This document shows positions 16,838-26,959 of a DNA stretch of 64,000 nucleotides, one piece after another. This DNA comes from Pseudomonas sp. 10-1B (GTDB lineage Bacteria > Pseudomonadota > Gammaproteobacteria > Pseudomonadales > Pseudomonadaceae). The DNA lies in contig NZ_JYKS01000033.1 in assembly GCF_000935045.1 (NCBI RefSeq), positions 1 through 64,000 on the forward strand, read 5' to 3'. Each line of letters opens with the position of its first letter. Position 1 is the stretch's first letter. The position numbers were made by a program, and so were the translations under genes. The notes beneath the pieces were generated by a model that was not told where the DNA came from, did no database searches, and saw nothing but the letters and a program-made list of their open reading frames with translations.

Positions 16838-17790
16838 ATTGTTGGAGGTTCCTGCTTTAAACACGGGGTTATGATCCGTGCATGATAGAAACGTTCCAGT
16901 GACGCCTTTATTAAGGGACGAACGAACCTGACTGGAACAGGGCAGCCAGAGGGGGCGCAATCAAAGGTGGGCGCTTGGGCTGACTGGTAGGTACTTCAGA
17001 AGGCAGGCAGCACGCCGTGGCCATGGTTCTAGGCCGTCGGGGTGAGATCCTGATCAATCAGTCACGTGATTCGTGCTTGAACAGCGCGGAGCTGGCGAGT
17101 GAATCATCGAAGGGGCCGGTCCTGCTTTCAGCAGGGCCACTCTTGGGAGTGAGTGGGTCTGCAAGGACGCTCGGGGCCAGAATTGACTTTCAGCTTGGTA
17201 CTAACGGGGTGCACCTTAGCGAAAATGCAGCCGCTTGGCAAGTGTTACACGTTTGTTCCGGTTAGCCGCGCAGTATGGCGCGTATTTGCAGTGCTGGGAA
17301 GAGGGGGAAAATGGCCAGTATCCGGGCTGATGTGCCCATTTCGTGCACTCAAGTGAGGGTTTATGGTGCACTTGTTCACATTCGGGGCAGGGCTTGTAAC
17401 GGCCCGGCAACACGCTGCGACAGCCTCGCCAATGCCTTGACTGGGCGGTTAAGTCAATGAAAAAAAACACTATTTTTAGCTGGTGAAAAAATCGTCAGTT
17501 TGACCGAAACCCCCAATTCATGGGGCTTTGCGGGATATGGGAGGGGGTTGTCCACCGAGTTATCCACAGGAACTGTGGATTGTCCCGAGCGCTTGCTCTA
17601 GGACGGGCGTGCCAGCAATACGGGGAACTGTCCGACAATCGACATGCTCCGATAGACCGGTTGGTCATCCAGTCGAAAACGTCAAGAAAAGATCATTGAA
17701 ATTTTTTTTCAATCCTCCACAAATCGACAGGTCAGGGCGCAAAAAAAAGAGTAGAGTGGCGCGCCTTTCGAGTTGCCAAACCTGTCGCTC
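16838..17790. other. 950-bp intergenic region
   Basis: No convincing gene on either strand. Visible items are a DnaA-box-like TTATCCACA at 17560-17568, A/T runs at 17459-17480 and 17700-17710 (the latter a short palindrome), and moderate GC content. It may hold promoters or a small RNA, but nothing decisive can be read. Confidence 0.5.
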
Positions 17791-18210
17791 ATGAAGTTTC
17801 GCGGTAAACACCTCGCCAGCCCCGCTGCATCGGCGCCTGTACCTGCCCCCAAACGCTTTTCCCTCAAAGTGGCCTTGTGGCTGCTCGACAACCCGCGCCT
17901 GGGCGACAAGCCGCAGGTCAAGCACCTGGCCGGGCGCCTGTTGAAACAGCCGGCGCGCCAGGGCGTGGTGGTGGCGCAAAGCCGCCTGGGGCAGATGCTG
18001 TGCCGTGATTGTGGCAATGCCCGTGACCGGCGAATTGGCCATGAACTGCTGCGCCAGGCAGCCCGTGCCGGAGATCGACGCGCGCAGCTGGAGTATGCGC
18101 GGCTGTGCCAGCACAGCGAGCCGGAGCAGGCGCGCTACTGGCTGGAGCTGGCGGCGGGGCAGGGCTCGCAGGAGGCGCGGCGGCTGCTGCGGCAGTGGTT
18201 TCCTGGCTGA
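17791..18210 (+). CDS. Sel1-repeat protein, 139 aa
   Basis: The C-terminal half has two Sel1-like (TPR-related) helical repeats: HELLRQAARAGDRRAQLEYA and ARYWLELAAGQGSQEARRLL. Such repeats mediate protein contacts. The N-terminal half is basic and proline-rich (SAPVPAPKRF). No signal peptide. The ATG at 17791 lacks a clear ribosome site, and a TTG at 17773 is an alternative start. Partner unknown. Confidence 0.75.
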   Translation: MKFRGKHLASPAASAPVPAPKRFSLKVALWLLDNPRLGDKPQVKHLAGRLLKQPARQGVVVAQSRLGQMLCRDCGNARDRRIGHELLRQAARAGDRRAQLEYARLCQHSEPEQARYWLELAAGQGSQEARRLLRQWFPG

Positions 18211-18227
18211 GCTCTGTTGCCTGCACG

Positions 18228-18321
18228 GGCTCTATCGCCGGCAAGCCAGCTCCCACAGGTACCCCACAGATTTCAAGGCCTGTGGAATACCTGTGGGAGC
18301 TGGCTTGCCGGCGATAGGGCC
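18228..18321. repeat. REP pair (TGGCTTGCCGGC type)
   Basis: Two inverted copies of the TGGGAGCTGGCTTGCCGGCG core flank a roughly 30-bp spacer, between the Sel1 gene and rmuC. Confidence 0.9.
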
Positions 18322-18389
18322 GGTACAGGCAACACACCTGCCAGGCTGATAAGCTGCACTGAATTTGCAACAGAGCGATCGGGGTAAGC

Positions 18390-19877
18390 ATGACAGTGGA
18401 TCTGGCCAGCATTCTGCTGGGCTTGGTGGCAGGTGCTTTACCCTGCCTGGGGTGGGTCATGCAGGTACAGCGCCGCCAGGGCGCGCGGCAAGGCGAGCAG
18501 GCCTTGCTCGAAGAGCGCCTCAACGCCGCGCAACTGGCCCAGGCCGGCCTGCAGGCGCAGCTGGACGCCAGCCGCGACGAGGTCAGCGACCTCAGCGAAG
18601 CCAACACCGTCAAGCAGACCCAGCTGGCCGCCCAGGGCCGCGAACTGGAACTGCTGCAGATCGACCGCGACAACGCCCGTGACGCCGCCCACGCCTGGAA
18701 CCTCGAGCGCGCCAACCGCGAAGCCGAGCTGCGCCGCCTGGAAGCACAGAGCGCACGCCTGCAGGCCGAGCTGCGCGAGCAGCAGGAAAGCCACCAGCAG
18801 CGTCTGGAAGACCTGCAGGAAGCCCGTGACACCCTGCGCGCCCAGTTCGCCGACATGGCCACCAAGATCTTCGACGAGCGTGAGCAACGCTTCGCCCAGA
18901 CCAGCCAGCAGCACCTGGGCCAGTTGCTCGACCCGCTCAAGGAACGCATCCAGGCCTTCGAGAAACGCGTGGAGGAAAGCTACCAGCAGGAAGCCCGCGA
19001 ACGCTTCTCGCTGGGCAAGGAACTGGAGCGCCTGCAACAGCTCAACCTGCGCCTGTCCGACGAAGCCACCAACCTGACCCAGGCCCTGAAGGGCCAGAAA
19101 ACCCAGGGCAACTGGGGCGAGTTGATCCTCGAGCGGGTACTGGAGCATGCCGGCCTGGAAAAGGGCCGCGAGTACCAGACCCAAGTGAGCCTGAAGAGCG
19201 CCGACGGCGAGCGTTTCCAGCCCGATGTGCTGATCATGCTGCCCGGCGACAAGCAGGTGGTGGTGGACGCCAAGGTCAGCCTTACGGCGTACCAGCAGTT
19301 CGTCGCCGGCAATGACGAGGCCGCGCTCAAGCAGCACGTGCAATCGCTGCGCAGCCATGTCAAAGGGCTGTCGAGCAAGGACTACAACCGCCTCGAAGGC
19401 TTGCACAGCCTGGATTTCGTGCTGCTGTTCGTGCCTATCGAGGCGGCCTTCTCGGCAGCCCTGCAGGCCGAGCCGAACCTGTTCCAGGAAGCCTTCGACC
19501 GGCAGATCGTGATCGTCAGCCCCACCACCTTGCTTGCCACCCTACGGGTGATCGACAGCCTGTGGAAGCAGGAACGCCAGGGCCAGAACGCCCGTGAGAT
19601 CGCCGAGCGTGCCGGCTGGCTGTACGACAAGTTCGTGCTGTTCATCCAGGACCTGGACGAGCTGGGCAACCGCCTGCAGCAGGTGGACAAGGCCTATGCC
19701 GCGGCGCGCAACAAACTGTGCGAAGGGCGTGGCAACCTGGTCAGCCGCAGCGAACAGCTCAAGCTGCTGGGGGCGCGTGCCAGCAAGAGCCTGCCGGCAG
19801 ACCTGCTGGAGCGGGCGCTGTCCGACGAGGCGTTGCCGGACGAAGCGCTTACTGAACCTGGCTCAGATGGCGATTGA
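18390..19877 (+). CDS. rmuC: DNA recombination protein RmuC
   Basis: RmuC limits inverted-repeat rearrangement in E. coli and is thought to be a nuclease. The 495-aa protein has an N-terminal hydrophobic segment (residues 4-25), a long coiled coil rich in Glu, Arg and Gln (about 28-215), and a PD-(D/E)XK-like domain with FQPDVLIM and VVVDAKVSL near residues 275-295. Its last 29 bp overlap the end of the kinase gene on the other strand. Confidence 0.93.
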   Translation: MTVDLASILLGLVAGALPCLGWVMQVQRRQGARQGEQALLEERLNAAQLAQAGLQAQLDASRDEVSDLSEANTVKQTQLAAQGRELELLQIDRDNARDAAHAWNLERANREAELRRLEAQSARLQAELREQQESHQQRLEDLQEARDTLRAQFADMATKIFDEREQRFAQTSQQHLGQLLDPLKERIQAFEKRVEESYQQEARERFSLGKELERLQQLNLRLSDEATNLTQALKGQKTQGNWGELILERVLEHAGLEKGREYQTQVSLKSADGERFQPDVLIMLPGDKQVVVDAKVSLTAYQQFVAGNDEAALKQHVQSLRSHVKGLSSKDYNRLEGLHSLDFVLLFVPIEAAFSAALQAEPNLFQEAFDRQIVIVSPTTLLATLRVIDSLWKQERQGQNAREIAERAGWLYDKFVLFIQDLDELGNRLQQVDKAYAAARNKLCEGRGNLVSRSEQLKLLGARASKSLPADLLERALSDEALPDEALTEPGSDGD

Positions 19878-22800
19878 GCAGGGCGCGCAGGGCCGCCGGC
19901 TTGACTGGCTTGGCCAGGTAGTCCAGGCCTGACGCATGCACCAGGGCGATGGTTTCCTTGCTGCCGTCGGCGCTGATCACCACGCCTGGCACTGGCTCAC
20001 CCAGGCGTGCACGTAGCCAGCCCATCAGCCCGGTGCCGGTGTCGCCGTCGTCCAGGTGGTAGTCCACCAGCGCCAGGTGCGGGCGCATGCCCTTGGCCAG
20101 CAGGGCTTCGCATTCGGCGCGGTTGCGCGCGGTCCACACCTGGCAGCCCCAGCGGCTGAGCAGGCTGTTCATGCCGATCAGGATGCTGTCTTCGTTGTCC
20201 ACGCACAGCACCTGCAGCCCGGCCAGCGGCTGGCCGCCCTGTTCCACCGGGGCGCTGGGCGCCGGGGCGGCCTGGCGGGCGATCGGCACGCTGACGCGGA
20301 ACACGGTGCCTTTGCCGGGCCAGGAGCGCACCTCCAGCGTGTGCCCCAGCACCCGGCACAGGCCGTCGGCGATCGCCAGGCCCAGGCCCAGTCCTTTTTC
20401 GGCGCGGGTCTGGTGGCTGTCCAGGCGCTTGAACTCCTGGAAGATCACTTGCAGCTTGTCGTCGGCGATGCCCGGGCCGCGGTCCCACACTTCCAGCCAC
20501 AAGCGCTCGCCCTGGCGCCGCGCGCCGAGCAGGATCGGGCTCTTGCCATAGCGCAGGGCGTTGGTCAGGAAGTTCTGCAGTACCCGGCGCAGCAGTTTCA
20601 TGTCGCTGTCCACCCGCAGGCGGCTGCCACGCAGGCGGAACTCCAGGCCCTTCTCGGCGGCCAGCACCTTGAACTCGGTGCCCAGGGTGTCGAACAGTTC
20701 GTTGAGGGCGAACGGCTTGGCATCCGGGGTGATCTTGCCGTTCTCCAGGCGCGAAATGTCCAGCAGGTCGCCGATCAACTCTTCGGCCGAGCGCAGCGAA
20801 CTGTCCATGTGCTGTACCAGTTGCTGGGCCTCTTCGTTCATGCCCTCGGCCTGCTGCGACAGCGCGGCGGAGAACAGCCGCGCGGCGTTCAGCGGTTGCA
20901 TCAGGTCATGGCTGACGGCAGCCAGGAAGCGGGTCTTGGACTGGCTCACCGCCTCGGCGCGGCTCTTGGCTTCGGACAGCGCCTGGTTCAGTTGCGACAG
21001 CTCGTGGGTGCGTTCCGCCACCCGTTGCTCCAGGCCTTCGTTGGCGTCGCGCAGGGCCTGCTCGGCCTCGCGGAACGGGGTGATGTCGGTGAAACTCATG
21101 ACGAAGCCACCACCCGGCATCGGGTTGCCGATCAGCTCGATCACCCGGCCATTGGGGAACAAGCGCTCGGAGGAGTGCGCGCGGCCTTGGCGCATCCAGT
21201 GCAGGCGCCGCGCCACATGCACCTGCGCCTCGCCGGGGCCGCACAGGCCGCGCTCGGCGTTGTAGCGGATGATATCGGCAATCGGCCGGCCCACGCTGAT
21301 CAGCCCGTCAGGGTAGTTGAACAACTCCAGGTAGCGCCGGTTCCAGGCCACCAGGTGCAGGTTCTGGTCGACCACGCTGATGCCCTGGTTGATGTTCTCG
21401 ATGGCGCCTTGCAGCAGCGCGCGGTTGAACTGCAGCACCTCGCTGGCTTCGTCGGCGATGCGCACCACGTCTTCCAGTTGCATGTCACGGCCTTCGATGG
21501 CGGCCTTGACCACGGCGCGGGTCGACGAAGTGCCGAGCACGCCGGCCAGCAGGCGTTCAGTGTGCTCGATCCAGTCGCCGTCGGCATTCTGGTTGGGGTT
21601 GAAGCCCTTGCCCTGGCGGTAGGCGAAGCGGATGAAGCTCTGCCGGGCACGCTCCTCGCCGACGAAGCGCGAGGCCAGGGTCAGCAGGTCGTCGATCTGC
21701 ACCGCCAGCAGCGGCTTGCTGCTGGGGCGGGCGCTGGTTTGCTGGCCGATGAAGCGGCCGGCCTGCCAGTGTTCCGAAACCCGCGTGCGCGACAGCACCG
21801 ACACCCAGGCGAACAGGGTGAAGTTACCCGCCAGCGACAGCACCACGCCCTGGGTCAGCGGGCTGATCGGCAGGTTCAGCGGGTTGCCGTGCAGCCATGC
21901 CAGCCCCGGGAACAGCTGCAGAGGCCAGCCCAGGCTATGCGCGGCAATCGGCAGCACCAAGGTGTAGAACCACAGGAAAATGCCCGCGGCCAGGCCAGCG
22001 AACACGCCACGGCGGTTGGCTTGTTTCCAGTACAGCGCGCCGAGCATGGCCGGGGTGAGCTGGGTCACGGCGGCGAAGGCGATCTGGCCGATGGTCGCCA
22101 GGCTGGCCGTGGAGCCCAGCAGGCGGTAGCTGACATAGGCCAGCAGCAGGATGACCACGATGGTCACCCGGCGCACCGAGAGCATCCAGTGGCGGAACGC
22201 TTCGAACGGTCGCTCGGCATTGGTGCGGCGCAGCAGCCAGGGCAGCAGCATGTCGTTGGAGACCATGGTCGACAGTGCCACGGCCTCGACGATGACCATG
22301 CCAGTGGCCGCCGAAGCGCCGCCAATGAACGCCAGCAGGGCCAGGCTCGGGTGCGCCTCGGCCAGCGGCAGGCTGATGACGAACGAGTCGGAAATCACCG
22401 TGCCCGGCAGCAGCATCTGCCCGGCCAGGGCAATCGGCACCACGAACAGCGCGGCCAGGGCCAGGTACAAAGGGAACACCCAGCGCGCCATGCGCAGGTC
22501 CTGGGGTTCGATGTTTTCCACCACGGTGACGTGGAACTGCCGTGGCAGGCAGATGATCGCCATCATCGCCACGGCGGTCTGCACCACCATCGATGGCCAG
22601 TTGATGGTTTCCTGCCAATAGTCCTGCAGGTGGACCGACTGGCGTGCCTGGCTGAACAGGTCGTCGAAGCCGTCATACAGGTTGAAGACGATGAAGATGC
22701 CCACGGCGAGGAAGGCCAGCAGCTTGATCAGCGATTCGAAGGCAATCGCCAGGACCATGCCACGGTGGTGTTCGGTCACATCCAGGCTGCGGGTACCGAA

Positions 22801-23325
22801 GACGATGGCGAACAGTGCCAGCACCAGCGACACCACCAGCGCGGTGTCCTGCACGCGGGTGCCGGTGGCGTCGGCGCTGGCGCCGATCAGCAGGTTGACG
22901 CCCAGCACGATGCCTTTCAGCTGCAAGGCGATGTAGGGCAGCACGCCGACCAGGCAGATCAGCGCCACCACCACCGCCAGGGTTTGCGACTTGCCATAGC
23001 GCGCGGCGATGAAGTCGGCGATCGAGGTGATGTTCTGCTGTTTGCTGATCAGCACCATCTTCTGCAACACCCATGGCGCGAAGATCAGCAGCAGCACCGG
23101 GCCCAGGTAGATCGGCAGGAACGCCCAGAGCTGTTCGGCGGCCTGGCCGACCGCGCCGAAGAAGGTCCAGCTGGTGCAGTACACGGCCAGCGACAGGCTG
23201 TACACCCAGGCACGCAGCTTCGGCGGCAACGGCGTGCTGCGGCGGTCGCCGTAGAAGGCGATGGCGAACATGATGGCCATATAGGCCAGGGCGACCACGG
23301 CGATCAGCCCGCTGGACAACGACAT
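19849..23325 (-). CDS. mxtR: Hybrid sensor histidine kinase with sodium/solute symporter domain (MxtR/CrbS type)
   Basis: A very large 1158-aa protein. Residues about 1-500 form a sodium:solute symporter domain with some 13 membrane helices; then comes a PAS region (about 620-740), a HisKA domain with phospho-His near 806 (AVSHDLMQPLNAAR), a HATPase domain (DRGPGIADDKL, GLGLGLAI), and a C-terminal receiver with Asp near 1088 (ALVDYHLDDGD). This architecture and the rmuC neighbour match the pseudomonad MxtR/CrbS kinases that control acetate use with a separate regulator (ErdR/CrbR), which is not in this window. The symbol is inferred from architecture and context. Confidence 0.88.
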   Translation of the reverse strand: MSLSSGLIAVVALAYMAIMFAIAFYGDRRSTPLPPKLRAWVYSLSLAVYCTSWTFFGAVGQAAEQLWAFLPIYLGPVLLLIFAPWVLQKMVLISKQQNITSIADFIAARYGKSQTLAVVVALICLVGVLPYIALQLKGIVLGVNLLIGASADATGTRVQDTALVVSLVLALFAIVFGTRSLDVTEHHRGMVLAIAFESLIKLLAFLAVGIFIVFNLYDGFDDLFSQARQSVHLQDYWQETINWPSMVVQTAVAMMAIICLPRQFHVTVVENIEPQDLRMARWVFPLYLALAALFVVPIALAGQMLLPGTVISDSFVISLPLAEAHPSLALLAFIGGASAATGMVIVEAVALSTMVSNDMLLPWLLRRTNAERPFEAFRHWMLSVRRVTIVVILLLAYVSYRLLGSTASLATIGQIAFAAVTQLTPAMLGALYWKQANRRGVFAGLAAGIFLWFYTLVLPIAAHSLGWPLQLFPGLAWLHGNPLNLPISPLTQGVVLSLAGNFTLFAWVSVLSRTRVSEHWQAGRFIGQQTSARPSSKPLLAVQIDDLLTLASRFVGEERARQSFIRFAYRQGKGFNPNQNADGDWIEHTERLLAGVLGTSSTRAVVKAAIEGRDMQLEDVVRIADEASEVLQFNRALLQGAIENINQGISVVDQNLHLVAWNRRYLELFNYPDGLISVGRPIADIIRYNAERGLCGPGEAQVHVARRLHWMRQGRAHSSERLFPNGRVIELIGNPMPGGGFVMSFTDITPFREAEQALRDANEGLEQRVAERTHELSQLNQALSEAKSRAEAVSQSKTRFLAAVSHDLMQPLNAARLFSAALSQQAEGMNEEAQQLVQHMDSSLRSAEELIGDLLDISRLENGKITPDAKPFALNELFDTLGTEFKVLAAEKGLEFRLRGSRLRVDSDMKLLRRVLQNFLTNALRYGKSPILLGARRQGERLWLEVWDRGPGIADDKLQVIFQEFKRLDSHQTRAEKGLGLGLAIADGLCRVLGHTLEVRSWPGKGTVFRVSVPIARQAAPAPSAPVEQGGQPLAGLQVLCVDNEDSILIGMNSLLSRWGCQVWTARNRAECEALLAKGMRPHLALVDYHLDDGDTGTGLMGWLRARLGEPVPGVVISADGSKETIALVHASGLDYLAKPVKPAALRALLNRHLSQVQ

Positions 23326-23450
23326 GAAGACTCCGAAGCAAAAAAGATAACGCGGTCCCGATCAATCAGTCTGGCACGCAGGTGCCGCTTCGTCAGCGCA
23401 GACGATGGTCGCAGTGGCAGGTGGTCGCAGGGTTCATCTACAACCTGCAT

Positions 23451-23545
23451 AGGCCTCTTCGCGGGTGAACCCGCTCCTACAGAGGTAACACAGGTTTCAA
23501 GACTGGTGATGAACCTGTGGGAGCGGGCGTGCCCGCGAAGAGGCC
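23451..23545. repeat. REP pair (GGGC type)
   Basis: Inverted REP cores (GCGGGTGAACCCGC and GCGGGCGTGCCCGC) around a 35-bp spacer, between the kinase and the MFS gene. Confidence 0.88.
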
Positions 23546-23558
23546 AGTACAGGCACAA

Positions 23559-24734
23559 TCACCCTCTGCGGGTACCCAGCCAGTAAAACACCCCAGCCAG
23601 TATCACCGACAACACCATCAGGTAGAAGACCGCCCCCGGCCACAGATGCACCAGGGCAAACCCCACCATCACCGGCCCCAGCGCCGCTCCCAGGTTGGAC
23701 AGGTTCTGCGCACCGTAATACACCCCGCGCAGATGCTCCGGGGCGATCAGGTCGATGAACATGTATTCGGCCGGGATCACGATGATCTCGCCCAAGGTGA
23801 ACACCAGCATCGCCATGCACCAGGCCAGTACCGAGCCGGCCATCGCGAAGCCCAGCAGCCCGGCGATGAACAGGCCCATGCCGGCCAGCAGCCAGGGCAT
23901 CAGGCGCTGGCGGCTGATTCGCCGGCCAATCAGGTACTGCAGGGCGATCACCGTCACCGCGTTGGTGGTCACCAGGTAGCCGACCAATCGCGCCGCCTCG
24001 GCCGGGCTGCTGGTCACCACCAGGTATTGCGACAGGTAGGCGGTGAACTGGCCGAACACCACCGCGCTCAGCACCCCGCCGAGGGTGAAGCACACCAGCC
24101 TCCGGTCACGCGCCAGCCCCAGCGCCACCTGGCCGAAGCCGGCCGCGGGTTTGTCGGCACTGGCCTGCAGGCGGCGATCGCCAAGGCGCCAGTAGGCCAG
24201 GCACATGGCCAGGCCAAGCAGGGCAGAGGCGATGAACGGCATATGCTCGTTCAGCTCCAGCATGGCCACGCCCAACAGTGGGCCGGCGGCGTAGCCGACG
24301 TTGCTCAGGGTGTACTTGATAGCGAACACCTCGGCCCGTTCCTCTATCGGCAGCAGGGCACAGAAGCCCGCCTTGGCGGCGATGTCGACCACGGCCAGGG
24401 CCAGGTTGATCAGCACCAGGCAGAGGAAGAACAGCAGCGCCGAACTGCTGGCGACCGCACCGACGAAGGCCAGGGCGAACAGCAGGGTGCTGGCGCTGAC
24501 CAGCGTGTGGTTGCGCAAGGTGTCGACCAGATGGCCGCCATACAGGCTCAGCAGCGAGGCAATGATCAGCGCGCCGCCGATCAGCAGGCCGATCTGGCTG
24601 ATCGGCAGCTGGAAGTTGTCGGCGAGGTACACCACCAGGTAAGGCAGGGTGAGGGCGCGGGCGACGGTGAGGGTAAAGGTGGTGGTAAGTAGCAGGCGAA
24701 CGGTGTGCGGGTAGCGTTTTATGGCGGCGAGCAT
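23559..24734 (-). CDS. MFS transporter, YdeE/MdtH-like
   Basis: A 391-aa major facilitator protein with about 12 hydrophobic segments, the motif GGHLVDTLRNH near residue 61, and GVYYGAQNLSNLGAALGP in the C-terminal half, typical of drug/metabolite exporters. The start at 24734 has AAGGA at good spacing; the open frame further upstream is REP-derived. It stands alone between two REP pairs. Substrate unknown. Confidence 0.85.
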   Translation of the reverse strand: MLAAIKRYPHTVRLLLTTTFTLTVARALTLPYLVVYLADNFQLPISQIGLLIGGALIIASLLSLYGGHLVDTLRNHTLVSASTLLFALAFVGAVASSSALLFFLCLVLINLALAVVDIAAKAGFCALLPIEERAEVFAIKYTLSNVGYAAGPLLGVAMLELNEHMPFIASALLGLAMCLAYWRLGDRRLQASADKPAAGFGQVALGLARDRRLVCFTLGGVLSAVVFGQFTAYLSQYLVVTSSPAEAARLVGYLVTTNAVTVIALQYLIGRRISRQRLMPWLLAGMGLFIAGLLGFAMAGSVLAWCMAMLVFTLGEIIVIPAEYMFIDLIAPEHLRGVYYGAQNLSNLGAALGPVMVGFALVHLWPGAVFYLMVLSVILAGVFYWLGTRRG

Positions 24735-24798
24735 TGCCACGTCCTTGTTGTGGAATAGCCGAGTCGGAGCATATGCCACTTTGGGGACTGCTTGCACT

Positions 24799-24892
24799 GG
24801 CCTCATCGCCGGCAAGCCAGCTCCCACCTCGACCGCATCGACCTCAAATCCTGTGCAATACCTGTGGGAGCTGGCTTGCCGGCGATGAGGCC
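24799..24892. repeat. REP pair (TGGCTTGCCGGC type)
   Basis: Inverted copies of the GCCGGCAAGCCAGCTCCCAC core with outer GGCCTCATC/GATGAGGCC arms. Confidence 0.9.
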
Positions 24893-25072
24893 AGTCCAGG
24901 CAATACAAGAAAGTTGCTCCCACAGGTTGGACTGCACAAATTGTGCGGTCGGCATCTATGCCACTTGGCCATATTTGCACCGGCGCTTGCCAGCCAAAGC
25001 ATTTCCCATGCAGATTTGTGGCTTGACGCGCCTGGCGCGCCTCCAATTGAAAAGCCACCAGGACCAAGGACG

Positions 25073-26950
25073 ATGAGTCACTCCTCGCAATTCACTTTGC
25101 TCGGCAAGCGGCGTTTCCTGCCATTTTTCATCACTCAGTCGCTGGGTGCCTTCAACGACAACCTGTTCAAGCAGTCGCTGATCCTGGCGATTTTGTTCAA
25201 GCTCAGCCTGGGCGATGGCGACCGTTCGATCTGGGTCAACCTCTGCGCCTTGCTGTTCATCCTGCCGTTCTTCCTGTTCTCGGCGCTGGGCGGGCAGTTT
25301 GGCGAGAAGTTCGCCAAGGATGCGCTGATCCGCGCGATCAAGCTGGCCGAAATCGTGATCATGGCGATCGGTGCGCTCGGCTTCATCACCAACCACCTGG
25401 CGCTGATGCTGGTGGCGCTGTTCGGCATGGGCACGCATTCGGCGTTGTTCGGCCCGGTGAAGTACTCGATCCTGCCGCAGGCCCTGCGTGAGGAAGAACT
25501 GGTTGGCGGCAACGGCCTGGTTGAAACCGGCACCTTCCTCGCCATCCTCGCAGGCACCATCGGCGCCGGGATGATGATGTCGGCCGACAGCTATGCCACG
25601 GTCGTCGCGGGTGGTGTGGTCGGCACTGCGGTGCTTGGCTACCTGGCCAGCCGCTGGATCCCGCGGGCCGCCGCCGCCTCGCCGCAAATGCCGCTGGACT
25701 GGAACATCTTCAAGCAGTCGTGGGCGATCTTGCGCATGGGCCTGGGGCAGCCGCCGGCGGTGTCGCGGTCGATCGTCGGCAACTCGTGGTTCTGGTTCGT
25801 CGGCGCCATCTACCTCACGCAGATCCCTGCCTACGCCAAGGACTGGCTGCACGGTGACGGCACGGTGGTGACCCTGGTGCTGACGCTGTTCTCGGTGGGC
25901 ATCGCCCTTGGTTCGTTGCTGTGCGAACGGCTGAGCGGGCGCAAGGTGGAAATCGGCCTGGTGCCGTTCGGCTCGTTCGGCCTGACCCTGTTCGGCCTGC
26001 TGTGGTGGTGGCACTCCGGCGATGTACCGGCTGCGGCGGTGCCGCACGATTGGCTGGCACTGCTGGGTATGGCCCAGGCCTGGTGGATTCTGCTGTCGAT
26101 CGTCGGCCTGGGCATTTTCGGCGGCTTCTACATCGTGCCGCTGTATGCGCTGATCCAGGCGCGCACGGCCGAAGACCAGCGCGCCCGGGTGATCGCTGCC
26201 AACAATATCCTCAATGCCTTGTTCATGGTGGTGTCGGCGGTGCTCACCATCATCCTGCTGGGCCTGGCCGAGTTGAGCATCCCGCAACTGTTCCTGGTGG
26301 TGTCGCTGCTCAATATCGCGGTCAATGCCTATATCTTCAGGATCGTGCCCGAGTTCACCATGCGCTTCCTGATCTGGCTGCTCAGCCATTCGATGTACCG
26401 CGTGCAGCACCGCGACCTCGAGCGCATCCCCGACCAAGGCGCGGCGTTGCTGGTGTGCAACCATGTGTCGTTCGTCGATGCACTGCTGCTCGGTGGGGCG
26501 ATCCGCCGGCCGATCCGCTTTGTCATGTACTACAAGATCTACAACCTGCCGGTGCTCAACTTCGTGTTCCGCACCGCAGGCGCTATCCCGATTGCCGGGC
26601 GCAACGAAGACCTGGCCACCTACGAACGCGCCTTCGCGCGCATTGCCCAATACCTGGCCGATGGCGAGCTGGTGTGCATCTTCCCGGAGGGCAAGCTGAC
26701 CGGTGATGGCGAGATCGATGTGTTCAAGGGCGGCGTCAACCGCATTCTCGAAGAAACCCCGGTGCCGGTGATTCCGCTGGCCTTGCAGGGGTTGTGGGGC
26801 AGCTTCTTCAGCCGCGACCCGGCCAAGGGCCTGTTCAAGCGTTTGTGGTCGCGGGTGACCATCGTGGCGGGCGCGGCCATTGCGGTGGAAGCGGCGCAGC
26901 CAGAAGCGTTGCGTGAGCAGGTCAGCCGTTTGCGCGGCGATCTGCGTTAG
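25073..26950 (+). CDS. LplT-like lysophospholipid transporter fused to PlsC-like acyltransferase
   Basis: A 625-aa inner-membrane fusion. Residues 1-420 are an MFS lysophospholipid flippase-like domain (ITQSLGAFNDNLFKQ at the start). Residues 430-625 are a glycerolipid acyltransferase with NHVSFVDALLLGG (HX4D) and FPEGKLTGDGEID. It likely flips lysophospholipids inward and re-acylates them. The E. coli relatives are the separate LplT and Aas proteins; here the acyl-ACP synthetase domain of Aas is absent, so acyl chains must come ready-activated. AAGGA precedes the ATG at 25073. Confidence 0.88.
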   Translation: MSHSSQFTLLGKRRFLPFFITQSLGAFNDNLFKQSLILAILFKLSLGDGDRSIWVNLCALLFILPFFLFSALGGQFGEKFAKDALIRAIKLAEIVIMAIGALGFITNHLALMLVALFGMGTHSALFGPVKYSILPQALREEELVGGNGLVETGTFLAILAGTIGAGMMMSADSYATVVAGGVVGTAVLGYLASRWIPRAAAASPQMPLDWNIFKQSWAILRMGLGQPPAVSRSIVGNSWFWFVGAIYLTQIPAYAKDWLHGDGTVVTLVLTLFSVGIALGSLLCERLSGRKVEIGLVPFGSFGLTLFGLLWWWHSGDVPAAAVPHDWLALLGMAQAWWILLSIVGLGIFGGFYIVPLYALIQARTAEDQRARVIAANNILNALFMVVSAVLTIILLGLAELSIPQLFLVVSLLNIAVNAYIFRIVPEFTMRFLIWLLSHSMYRVQHRDLERIPDQGAALLVCNHVSFVDALLLGGAIRRPIRFVMYYKIYNLPVLNFVFRTAGAIPIAGRNEDLATYERAFARIAQYLADGELVCIFPEGKLTGDGEIDVFKGGVNRILEETPVPVIPLALQGLWGSFFSRDPAKGLFKRLWSRVTIVAGAAIAVEAAQPEALREQVSRLRGDLR

Positions 26951-26959
26951 CGCAGGAAA

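Noticed and set aside
17017..17470. Small frames in the 950-bp gap
   Set aside because: Composition is unlike neighbouring genes, no ribosome sites, no families.
20056..23586. 1176-codon open frame opposite the hybrid kinase
   Set aside because: It is a low-complexity His/Gln/Arg-rich antisense frame; the kinase frame has clear domains.
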